From an uncultured Ruminococcus sp. (GTDB lineage: Bacteria; Bacillota_A; Clostridia; Oscillospirales; Ruminococcaceae), in assembly GCA_947303535.1 (NCBI GenBank), contig CAMYYQ010000082.1:1-6125 (forward strand): 6,125 nucleotides of DNA, in the 5' to 3' direction. Under the pieces are notes generated by a model that was not told the DNA's origin, did not search any database, and worked only from the letters and a program-made list of their open reading frames with translations. Each line of letters starts with the position of its first letter. The first letter of the stretch is position 1. Shown here in pieces: positions 1 to 5,498 of this stretch. Position numbers and translations under genes: made by a program.

Positions 1-486
1 GACTTCTTCACTCTTCCTGAGCCATATATCCCCGAAGTAGGCGCAAAGATCATGTCTCTCCAGGAGCCTACAAAGAAGATGTCCAAATCCGACGATAATC
101 CCAATGCCTGCATACTTATCCTCGACGACAAGGATACTATTATCCGTAAGTTCAAGAGAGCTGTTACAGACAGCGAAGCAGAGGTATGCTACCGCGAGGG
201 CAAGGACGGCATAAACAATCTTATGACAATTTATTCATGCGTTACAGGAAAGGACTTCAAGGCTATCGAGTCTGAATTTGCAGGCAAGGGCTACGGCGAC
301 TTCAAACTTGCTGTGGGCGAAGCTGTTGCAGATCACCTCGAACCTGTCCGCACCGAGTTCGCTAAGCTCAGCAGCGACAAGGCTTTCCTGAAACAGTGCT
401 ATACAGAAGGTGCGCAAAAGGCACTCAGATACTCCGGAAGGATAGTCTCAAAGGCTTTCCACAAGGTTGGTTTTGTAGATAGATAA
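1..486 (+). CDS. trpS: Tryptophanyl-tRNA synthetase, C-terminal half (5' end outside window)
   Basis: Class I aminoacyl-tRNA synthetase that activates tryptophan with ATP and charges tRNA-Trp in the cytoplasm. The frame is open from base 1, and 161 residues are visible, about half of the usual 330-340, so the true start lies upstream; the ATG at 52 is internal. Visible residues 7-20 read like the conserved EPYIP..G.kIMSLQ stretch just before the KMSKS loop. KMSKS itself is at visible residues 26-30 (bases 76-90) and is followed by the usual SDD/N segment. This loop binds ATP in class I synthetases. The rest is the helical anticodon-binding region, ending in an RYSGRIVSKAFHKVGF-like tail and a TAA stop. 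No clear terminator follows: the only hairpin nearby (CAAGAA/TTCTTG, 512-531) is AT-rich with no T tract. Family assignment is very secure; only the missing N-terminus limits the entry. Confidence 0.96.
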   Translation, partial: DFFTLPEPYIPEVGAKIMSLQEPTKKMSKSDDNPNACILILDDKDTIIRKFKRAVTDSEAEVCYREGKDGINNLMTIYSCVTGKDFKAIESEFAGKGYGDFKLAVGEAVADHLEPVRTEFAKLSSDKAFLKQCYTEGAQKALRYSGRIVSKAFHKVGFVDR

Positions 487-612
487 TAACATTTGGCTAT
501 GTTTTAATGCCCAAGAAAATATAACTTCTTGTAATTATATAGCAAAAATATACAAAGCGCGGCTATTAAAAGCATTATTTTCTTCGGAATTAACAAAATT
601 GTAAAAAAAAGG

Positions 613-641
613 TTGCAATTTATCAAAAATTAGGGTATTAT
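613..641 (+). promoter_or_regulatory. Sigma-A-type promoter for mazG-hup(-rqcP)
   Basis: TTGCAA at 613-618 (four of six bases match TTGACA), a 17-base spacer, then TATTAT at 636-641 (five of six match TATAAT). The region upstream is A-rich, as an UP-like element would be. Transcription would begin near 648, giving a leader of about 28 bases before the mazG ATG. It is the best promoter match in the 189-base gap between trpS and mazG. Placement is by consensus only. Confidence 0.6.
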
Positions 642-675
642 ATAACATAGCCCGTCTTTAAGGGAGTGTTTTCCT

Positions 676-1500
676 ATGGTTGAATATCAGCAGAAAGAGC
701 ATTATTCCATTAACGATTTGCTCGATATTGTAAGACTTCTGAGAGGCGAGGGCGGCTGTCCGTGGGATAGAGAACAGACCCACAAGTCGATAAAAAGCGA
801 CTTCATTGAAGAGACCTGTGAAGTTATCGAGGCTATCGATCTCGAAGACACAGATCTTCTCCGCGAAGAGCTGGGCGACGTTCTGCTTCAGGTCGTTTTC
901 CATTGCAGGATCGAAGAGGAAACGAATTCGTTTACCTTTGATGATGTATGCGATGAGATCTGCAAAAAGCTAATTATCCGCCACCCCCACGTTTTTGGCG
1001 ATGTCACAGCTAATACCACCGATCAGGTGCTGAAAAACTGGGACGCTATAAAAATGGAAACAAAGGGGCAGGAAAGATACACGGATACTCTTACAAGCGT
1101 TGCAAAGTCCCTTCCCGCTCTTATGAGAGCACAGAAGGTAGGCAAAAGGGCGATGCGCGCAGGTATGGATTTCCGCTGTGCCGAGGACGCTATAGCTTGT
1201 ATCGCAAACGAAAAAGCTGAACTCGATGCTGCCGTTATAAACGGCGACAAAGCTAATATCGAAGAGGAGATCGGCGATCTGCTGTTTTCATGTGTAAATG
1301 CTGCACGTCTTTTAGGCGTTGATGCAGAACTTGCACTGAAAGCTGCAACTGAAAAGTTCATTAAACGTTTTTCTGTTACAGAGGATCTTTTATCCGCAGA
1401 AAACGTTGACATGAAAAATCTTCCTATTGAAGAGCTTGACATCTATTGGGACAAAGCCAAATCAATAATTTGTAAAACGGAGGAACAGAAAAATGACTAA
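676..1500 (+). CDS. mazG: Nucleoside triphosphate pyrophosphohydrolase MazG
   Basis: Hydrolyses (d)NTPs to the monophosphate and pyrophosphate in a Mg-dependent reaction, thought to clear aberrant nucleotides. The 274 residues match the usual two-domain MazG length. The N-terminal domain has the LLRGEGGCPWDREQTH signature (about 21-36), the metal-binding EExxE at 45-49 and ExxD at 65-68. The RHPHVFGD segment and the conserved W122 of the W..IK motif lie between the domains. The C-terminal domain repeats the fold: residues 178-182 (NEKAE) lack the first Glu of EExxE, but ExxD at 198-201 is intact, as is the RAQKVGKRA..AGMDF linker at 151-165. The start is set by AGGGAG at 661-666, nine bases before the ATG. 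The 3' end overlaps hup by 8 bases. In Bacillus the equivalent gene (yabN) carries an extra methylase-like N-terminal domain that is absent here. The domain assignment is secure. Confidence 0.95.
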   Translation: MVEYQQKEHYSINDLLDIVRLLRGEGGCPWDREQTHKSIKSDFIEETCEVIEAIDLEDTDLLREELGDVLLQVVFHCRIEEETNSFTFDDVCDEICKKLIIRHPHVFGDVTANTTDQVLKNWDAIKMETKGQERYTDTLTSVAKSLPALMRAQKVGKRAMRAGMDFRCAEDAIACIANEKAELDAAVINGDKANIEEEIGDLLFSCVNAARLLGVDAELALKAATEKFIKRFSVTEDLLSAENVDMKNLPIEELDIYWDKAKSIICKTEEQKND

Positions 1501-1768
1501 GACTGAGCTTATCAATTCTATAGCAGAAAAGGCTAAATGCACAAAGAAGGACGCTTCAGCAGCTCTTGAGGCTACTCTTTCAGCTATTCAGGAGACTCTC
1601 GAAAGCGGCAACAAGGTTTGCCTCACAGGCTTCGGTACATTCGAGGTTCGTGAGAGAGGCGAAAAGACTTGCATCAATCCTAAGACAAAGGCTAAGATGG
1701 TTTGCCCTCCATGCAAAGCACCTGCTTTCAAGGCTGGCAAGGGTCTTAAGGAAGCTATCAACAAGTAA
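1493..1768 (+). CDS. hup: HU-family DNA-binding protein, cysteine-rich
   Basis: Small basic histone-like protein that binds and bends DNA as a dimer and packs the nucleoid. Length (91 residues) is normal for HU. The helical dimerisation half is residues 1-40. The family signature GFGTFEVRERG is at 46-56, and the beta arm carries N62-P63, where P63 corresponds to the proline that intercalates between DNA bases. The C-terminal KAPAFKAGKGLKEAIN is typical. Odd points: Arg before Asn-Pro is replaced by Ile61, and there are five cysteines (16, 43, 60, 71, 74), with a CPPC motif at 71-74 where the arm returns to the body; most HU proteins have none or one. The start ATG at 1493 follows CGGAGGA (1478-1484). 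The gene begins inside the last codons of mazG (ATGACTAA), which suggests translational coupling. A terminator follows at once. Confidence 0.95.
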   Translation: MTKTELINSIAEKAKCTKKDASAALEATLSAIQETLESGNKVCLTGFGTFEVRERGEKTCINPKTKAKMVCPPCKAPAFKAGKGLKEAINK

Positions 1769-1772
1769 TTAC

Positions 1773-1801
1773 AAAGAGGGACAGTTTACTGTCCCCCTTT
1801 T
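1773..1801 (+). terminator. Intrinsic terminator after hup
   Basis: GGGACAG (1778-1784), a TTTA loop, and CTGTCCC (1789-1795) form a perfect 7-bp stem. It extends outward past one A.C mismatch to G1776-C1797 and A-T pairs, and ends in TTTT at 1798-1801. It lies five bases after the hup stop and 31 bases before rqcP. Only partial read-through would therefore feed rqcP, unless rqcP has a promoter inside hup. Confidence 0.85.
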
Positions 1802-1831
1802 ATTTATCCATGCAATACGAAAGGAGATATT

Positions 1832-2074
1832 ATGAGACTTGATAAATACCTCAAAGTTACAAGGCTTATAAAACGCCGCACAGTTGCCAATGAAGCCTGC
1901 GACGCCGAGAAGATAGTGGTTAACGGCAAGGCTGCAAGAGCTTCTTACGATGTAAAGGTGGGCGATATAATAGAGATAAATATGGGTACACGCCCGTTAA
2001 AGGTAAAGGTGCTCAACGTTACAGAACACGCTACAAAGGAAAATGCAGCAGATAATTATACAGTAATAGAATAA
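1832..2074 (+). CDS. rqcP: S4-domain RNA-binding protein RqcP (YabO / Hsp15-like)
   Basis: RqcP works with RqcH on stalled 50S subunits during bacterial ribosome-associated quality control: it helps position tRNA-Ala while C-terminal alanine tails are added to the stuck nascent chain. The 80 residues closely match the Bacillus YabO length and layout. The S4 RNA-binding fold starts at residue 1 with MRLDKYLKVTRLIKRRT. R2 and R16, basic residues conserved in the family, are present. VNGKAARASYDVKVGD follows at about 30-45, and the tail is a short beta segment ending NAADNYTVIE. AAAGGAG (1820-1826) lies five bases before the ATG. Position after mazG and hup matches the Firmicutes cluster; in Bacillus yabP, yabQ and divIC follow, but here the cluster ends. 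A generic Hsp15 role is the alternative name, but context and length favour RqcP. Confidence 0.92.
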   Translation: MRLDKYLKVTRLIKRRTVANEACDAEKIVVNGKAARASYDVKVGDIIEINMGTRPLKVKVLNVTEHATKENAADNYTVIE

Positions 2075-2099
2075 AAATAAGGGCACACAATGCGCGCCC
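2072..2099 (-). terminator. Minus-strand-specific terminator for the SDR gene
   Basis: Read on the minus strand, GGGCGCGC (2099-2092), an ATT loop and GTGTGCCC (2088-2081) form an unbroken 8-bp stem with two G.U wobble pairs, followed by TTATTTTTAT. On the plus strand those wobbles become A.C mismatches, so the hairpin favours minus-strand transcripts only. The tract touches the rqcP stop codon. It would catch transcripts passing the inner terminator at 2109-2137. Confidence 0.6.
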
Positions 2100-2108
2100 G
2101 AAAATAAT

Positions 2109-2137
2109 AAAAAAGGACGGATCGCTCCGTCCTTTTT
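2109..2137. terminator. Bidirectional intrinsic terminator between convergent genes
   Basis: GGACGGA (2115-2121), a TCGC loop and TCCGTCC (2126-2132) make a perfect 7-bp stem. It is flanked by six A's on the left (2109-2114) and five T's on the right (2133-2137), so it can end rqcP transcripts on the plus strand and SDR transcripts on the minus strand. Its right arm runs into the TAA stop of the SDR gene (2136-2138 on the minus strand). Confidence 0.92.
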
Positions 2138-3092
2138 ATTTCGTATTATGGATATCCCAGCGGAAGTTTACAAACTTTCTCGCCTTTGTATTATCCAGCA
2201 GATTGTTATTCTCTACCTTTGAGAGGTCAAGGTAGCGATAATTTGTCTTTTCGTCCTTATTTGTGCTGAACATACCTTTCAGCTTGGAAAACGTTCCTGC
2301 GGGCTGTTTCTGCATTACTGCGCCGAGACGATGCTTTTCACGCATGAATGTGATTATATCAGCCGCTGTAGTAGGAAGCTTGTCGCCTACGTTGTAAACT
2401 CCGCTATATGATATATTATCTGCATTCTTTGCATAGCAAAGTATGAAATCAACAAGATTGTGTATACAGCACATCTGAAATCCATACTGTCCCTGTCCGT
2501 AAACGAAATACGAACCGTCCTTTGGATCAGTTATCTTGGCTATAAGATTATCCGTAAAATTAAGCGTATATACAGGCGAAAAACGTATGATACAGCATAT
2601 AGTCTCCTTATGGTGAGACAACTCGCTGACAAGTGCCTTTTCGGATTTATACTTCATTACAGCATAATTCGTGACAGGCTTCAGATCGCTGTCCTCACGT
2701 ATAGGCTCACGCGACTTAGGGAACTGATATACCTGATCGGTACTTAACAGTATCACCTTTTTTACGCTTTCTTCTGTAAATGCATAACGATAGATAAACT
2801 TATCCACTGATGCACTTTCGTTCATCTGCTCGTCTGATACGATAGGACCAAGGTCGTTATCTACCGTACAGCCTGCAAAGATCACAATGTCGATTTTATT
2901 CTTTTCAAACACCTCAGCTATTGCATTCTTATCTGTAGGTGAACATATTACTGATGAATAGTGAAGCTTCCCTTCGTTATAACCTGATTCCTCTCTGTCA
3001 ATAGCTATGACCTCAAAGCCTTTCTTGAGGAGCCCTGAGCAAATGTGCTGCCCTATTAATCCACATCCGCCTGTTACCAGTACTTTCTCCAT
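2136..3092 (-). CDS. NAD-dependent epimerase/dehydratase-family protein (extended SDR)
   Basis: Cytoplasmic Rossmann-fold enzyme of the extended short-chain dehydrogenase/reductase group, which usually acts on nucleotide sugars; the substrate is not readable here. Numbered from the ATG at 3092 (318 residues): the dinucleotide-binding TGGCGLIG is at 7-14, and D32 at the end of strand 2 favours NAD over NADP. The catalytic T118 and Y143xxxK147 are present, with TDQ at 118-120. RFSPVY (about 170-175) and GVYNVGDK (about 231-238) match the substrate-binding lobe and the usual N/GVYNVG turn. The ST-D-Q-VY pattern resembles both dTDP-glucose 4,6-dehydratase (STDEVYG) and RmlD reductases (STDYVFDG), but the dehydratase Glu is replaced by Gln. 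The ATG at 3098 is only two bases from the ribosome binding site, so 3092 is chosen. It lies 137 bases after the solute-binding gene with no terminator between, so the two may be co-transcribed. Confidence 0.88.
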   Translation of the reverse strand: MEKVLVTGGCGLIGQHICSGLLKKGFEVIAIDREESGYNEGKLHYSSVICSPTDKNAIAEVFEKNKIDIVIFAGCTVDNDLGPIVSDEQMNESASVDKFIYRYAFTEESVKKVILLSTDQVYQFPKSREPIREDSDLKPVTNYAVMKYKSEKALVSELSHHKETICCIIRFSPVYTLNFTDNLIAKITDPKDGSYFVYGQGQYGFQMCCIHNLVDFILCYAKNADNISYSGVYNVGDKLPTTAADIITFMREKHRLGAVMQKQPAGTFSKLKGMFSTNKDEKTNYRYLDLSKVENNNLLDNTKARKFVNFRWDIHNTK

Positions 3093-3100
3093 GATCATAG

Positions 3101-3108
3101 CCTCCTTT
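3101..3108 (-). promoter_or_regulatory. Ribosome binding site deciding the SDR start
   Basis: AAAGGAGG on the minus strand is a perfect Shine-Dalgarno. It lies eight bases before the ATG at 3092 and only two before the in-frame ATG at 3098. Normal spacing is about 5-9, so 3092 is the likely start. This moves the start by two residues only. Confidence 0.8.
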
Positions 3109-3229
3109 CTCCAACTTAAATAACTCTTATTTATCCTCTGAATTAAAACATCATATTCCTAACAAACTTATTTTCCTATTTTTCTACGATTACTTAGCTT
3201 TCCGCAACTCTATTCTCCCCGTATACGGC

Positions 3230-4639
3230 TCAGTCTACATCTGCCGAATCGGGATCAGAATTGATTTTTTCAAGATACTTGTCAACTGTAGCATTAATAG
3301 ACTCGTATGTCTCGTTCCACGGTGTACCTCTTGCGGTAAGCCTCAGCGAATCATTAAGAAGATTTCCGCAGTCCTGAGAAACGCCCCTTGAGATATCTAT
3401 AGTGGGGTTATCCTCAGCAAGCTGCTGCATACTGTCTTTCATATCAAGCATTTCCTGAGTCCAGCCGTAGTCATCTTTGAACTGCTGGTCTGCTATCTCT
3501 TTCGTTCTCGGATCAAGATGAGCAAATCTCTTGCAGTCAAGGTATCTGGCGACACCCTCAGGGTTAGAACCGCCGCTTACAAACATATACGATTCCAGTC
3601 CCGTAGGCACATAGTATTCATCTGCTTCGGGATCCTTTGGCATTGGCACAAAGAATACGTCTTCGCCGTATTTTGCAGTCCATTTGTCCTTTTCCATGTA
3701 GAAATCGTACAGACCTATAGGATAAAACAAGGTTTTTCCTTCGCCAACGTATGCAGGCTTGGTATCCCAGCCGAAATCTCCGACACCTATAGCAATGCAG
3801 TTCTTCTGGTACAGATCGAATAACCAGTTCTGGACGCGCTCCATACTCGGATCGCTGAGATTGTTCACAAGCTTTCCGTCCTCAAGACCTACAGGCGGTA
3901 CGCCGATGGTATTCATAAGACCAAACTCAAACCACCAACCGTCTATGCCGTATTTCTGATTGTCGGTATCTACAAACTTCTCAAGCATATCCTGGAAGGT
4001 ATCCCATGTCCACTCGCCTCTTGCGTACAGATCAGCGGGATCCTCCAGACCTGCTTCTGCCACGGTCTTTTTGTTATACACTACAGCTACAGTATCTCCC
4101 GTAGCCTGAACTCCTGCCATATAATGTTTTCCGTTCCAGAGGAACTGGTCGTTGATGTCCTTAACGTCCTCCCAGAGAGGAGAATCAAAGTCGATATAAT
4201 CGTCTGCGGGTACGAACATATTCTTTATCGCACCTCTTGGGAAAGCGTCCAGATTACCTCCATAGAAGAAATCTATGCCCTCACCTGAACTCATATACTC
4301 TGTCAGCTTCTCATATCTGTCCTCATAGGTACAGCTGTAGAATTTGACACTTCCGCCGTATCTCTCCTGAAATACCGCAAGGTCTATGGGAACATTCTTT
4401 CCCGTACCATCAGGGTTGATGTCCCAGTCAGAGAGCCACTTTATTTCTCCGTTTTCAAGCTTATCGCCTGTAAGAAGCTCAGATTTTTCCGCATTCTGAC
4501 GTATTTCGTTTCTCAGATCAGAGTCCAGCTCCTTTGCATTGCCCGTCGACTTTTCGTCTTTCTTGCTGCTGCAAGCAAGTAAAGACATCGACATTGCAGC
4601 TATAAGCAATGCTGAAATGAAATATCTTACTCTTTTCAT
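3230..4639 (-). CDS. Extracellular solute-binding lipoprotein (ABC family 1, probable sugar)
   Basis: Membrane-anchored substrate-binding protein of a carbohydrate-type ABC importer. Numbered from the ATG at 4639 (469 residues, normal length). The signal peptide has a basic start (KRVR), a hydrophobic core and the lipobox LLAC at 20-23, so C23 would be lipidated and anchored to the outer face of the membrane. A Ser/Lys/Asp-rich linker follows. Family 1 hallmarks are VVYNKK (186-191), AGLEDP (about 196-201), the EWTWDTF segment (209-215) and FVPMPKDP (about 330-337). Many Trp and Tyr residues fit a sugar ligand, but the exact sugar cannot be named. The TTG six bases upstream is too close to the ribosome binding site to be the start. 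No permease or ATPase gene is visible beside it, so its partners must be encoded elsewhere or it acts as a sensor. A strong promoter lies upstream. Confidence 0.9.
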   Translation of the reverse strand: MKRVRYFISALLIAAMSMSLLACSSKKDEKSTGNAKELDSDLRNEIRQNAEKSELLTGDKLENGEIKWLSDWDINPDGTGKNVPIDLAVFQERYGGSVKFYSCTYEDRYEKLTEYMSSGEGIDFFYGGNLDAFPRGAIKNMFVPADDYIDFDSPLWEDVKDINDQFLWNGKHYMAGVQATGDTVAVVYNKKTVAEAGLEDPADLYARGEWTWDTFQDMLEKFVDTDNQKYGIDGWWFEFGLMNTIGVPPVGLEDGKLVNNLSDPSMERVQNWLFDLYQKNCIAIGVGDFGWDTKPAYVGEGKTLFYPIGLYDFYMEKDKWTAKYGEDVFFVPMPKDPEADEYYVPTGLESYMFVSGGSNPEGVARYLDCKRFAHLDPRTKEIADQQFKDDYGWTQEMLDMKDSMQQLAEDNPTIDISRGVSQDCGNLLNDSLRLTARGTPWNETYESINATVDKYLEKINSDPDSADVD

Positions 4640-4646
4640 CCTCAAA

Positions 4647-4654
4647 CTCCTTTT
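4647..4654 (-). promoter_or_regulatory. Ribosome binding site deciding the solute-binding gene start
   Basis: AAAAGGAG on the minus strand is seven bases before the ATG at 4639 and one base before the in-frame TTG at 4645. Spacing and codon type both favour the ATG, which also gives a standard lipoprotein signal peptide beginning MKRVRYF. Confidence 0.85.
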
Positions 4655-4703
4655 AATATCGCCCTGTTATTACCCGATAAATTATACTCTTTCACCTTAC
4701 CTA

Positions 4704-4733
4704 ATTATATCACTTTGTCTTGGTTTATGTCAA
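4704..4733 (-). promoter_or_regulatory. Consensus sigma-A promoter for the solute-binding protein gene
   Basis: On the minus strand, TTGACA (4733-4728), an 18-base spacer and TATAAT (4709-4704) are both perfect consensus hexamers. TG-A precedes the -10, giving an extended -10 (TGnTATAAT). Transcription should begin near 4697, with a leader of about 55-60 bases. This separates the solute-binding gene from the metF unit upstream. Confidence 0.88.
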
Positions 4734-4767
4734 TATAAAAATTTCATAGACTTTTAACACTTTTATA

Positions 4768-4780
4768 GTGAATTGTTCAC
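4768..4780. repeat. Short inverted repeat upstream of the solute-binding gene promoter
   Basis: GTGAA-TTG-TTCAC is a perfect 5-bp palindrome with a 3-base centre. The left arm also pairs with CACT at 4758-4761, so three half-site-like elements sit close together. Its centre is about 77 bases upstream of the predicted transcription start, a place where an activator could bind. On the minus strand it could instead be a weak hairpin after the MetH-activation gene, but it is AT-rich and has no T tract. A function is only a guess. Confidence 0.3.
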
Positions 4781-4826
4781 ATATTGTTTAATTATACTGT
4801 GATATATTTCGGCTATATGCACATAA

Positions 4827-5498
4827 TTATCTGCCACAGGTGTTCCCGGCTGCTCTGAAAGCACAGCTTTCGCGCATATTACAGACCGCACATCCGCGCT
4901 TGCCGCGTTCTATCTTTGTTTCGGATATGCCTATTATAGCTGTAACGGATTTTGACGGGATAAGCAGGGAGCTTTCAGTCACTGTAAGACCTATCCTTCT
5001 CTGAGCGTTAAGGGCGATAAGAAAACTTCTCTGTAATGAGATAGGAAGGTCGCCGTATCCGGGACTGAAACGCCATGTTCTGTATGGGTATTCGTGTTTT
5101 GAAAATATCTCCTGCTCAGCGCGGTCACAAACCTGTTCAACAGCCGCACTGCATAGGCAGTCTATGGCAAGTGACTCCGCCATATCTGTAACAGCAGCCT
5201 GTCGGATAAGCTTATCCGCTTCCTGAGAAAGAGTTGCCGCAAGCATTATTGCACGGGTACATCCGCTAAGATGTCTTTTTATATCCTCACCCGTAAGCGG
5301 TTCTGACATTGCTCCGAGTATCACTCCGTCGTCAGTGTTATCGACAGAGGTCTCAAGATACACGTAATTAGGTCTTACACGCTGACGTACAAGCCTTTCA
5401 CAGCGTTCAAGCATATCAGATATGGTATCCGAAGGAGTACCCTTGATGCCCATATACCGTGCGGCTTCCGATATGGATATGGGGTCAAGCTCGATCAT
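4827..5498 (-). CDS. Free-standing MetH activation-domain protein (B12-dependent methionine synthase reactivation)
   Basis: Homologous to the C-terminal activation domain of cobalamin-dependent methionine synthase. That domain binds S-adenosylmethionine and helps re-methylate oxidised cobalamin so that MetH can turn over. The 223 residues fit the stand-alone clostridial form. The key motif RFSPGYGDLP is at 143-152 (R143, P146, G147, Y148, G149), followed by the IGLTVTESSLLIPSKSVTAIIG stretch at about 169-190 expected for the SAM site. The tail adds C203, C206, C212 and C221 (CxxCx5Cx8C), which could hold a metal or an Fe-S centre; this is inference. The ATG sits in an ATGA overlap with the metF stop, and no Shine-Dalgarno precedes it, so translation is probably coupled to metF. 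The methionine synthase it serves must be encoded outside the window, presumably lacking its own activation domain. Confidence 0.9.
   Translation of the reverse strand: MIELDPISISEAARYMGIKGTPSDTISDMLERCERLVRQRVRPNYVYLETSVDNTDDGVILGAMSEPLTGEDIKRHLSGCTRAIMLAATLSQEADKLIRQAAVTDMAESLAIDCLCSAAVEQVCDRAEQEIFSKHEYPYRTWRFSPGYGDLPISLQRSFLIALNAQRRIGLTVTESSLLIPSKSVTAIIGISETKIERGKRGCAVCNMRESCAFRAAGNTCGR

Noticed and set aside
512..531. CAAGAA/TTCTTG hairpin after trpS, considered as its terminator
   Set aside because: It is AT-rich, has an eight-base loop and no T run follows, so it is too weak to call.
1023..1442. A 139-residue minus-strand open frame within mazG
   Set aside because: It is a Ser/Ala-rich shadow of the mazG codons, with no ribosome binding site and no protein-like pattern.
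1436..1469. Perfect TTGACA inside the end of mazG (1436-1441), a possible private promoter for hup; a second TTGACA lies at 1406-1411
   Set aside because: No acceptable -10 lies 16-19 bases downstream of either; the best AATAAT is 22 bases away, and both hexamers encode Leu-Asp or similar codons of mazG.
3219..3228. CCGTATACGG palindrome just after the solute-binding gene stop, considered as a terminator
   Set aside because: The stem would be only three G/C pairs around TATA, and no T tract follows on the minus strand.
3099..3229. Searched for a promoter of the SDR gene (candidate -10 TATGAT on the minus strand)
   Set aside because: No matching -35 stands 16-18 bases upstream, so I could not support a separate promoter.
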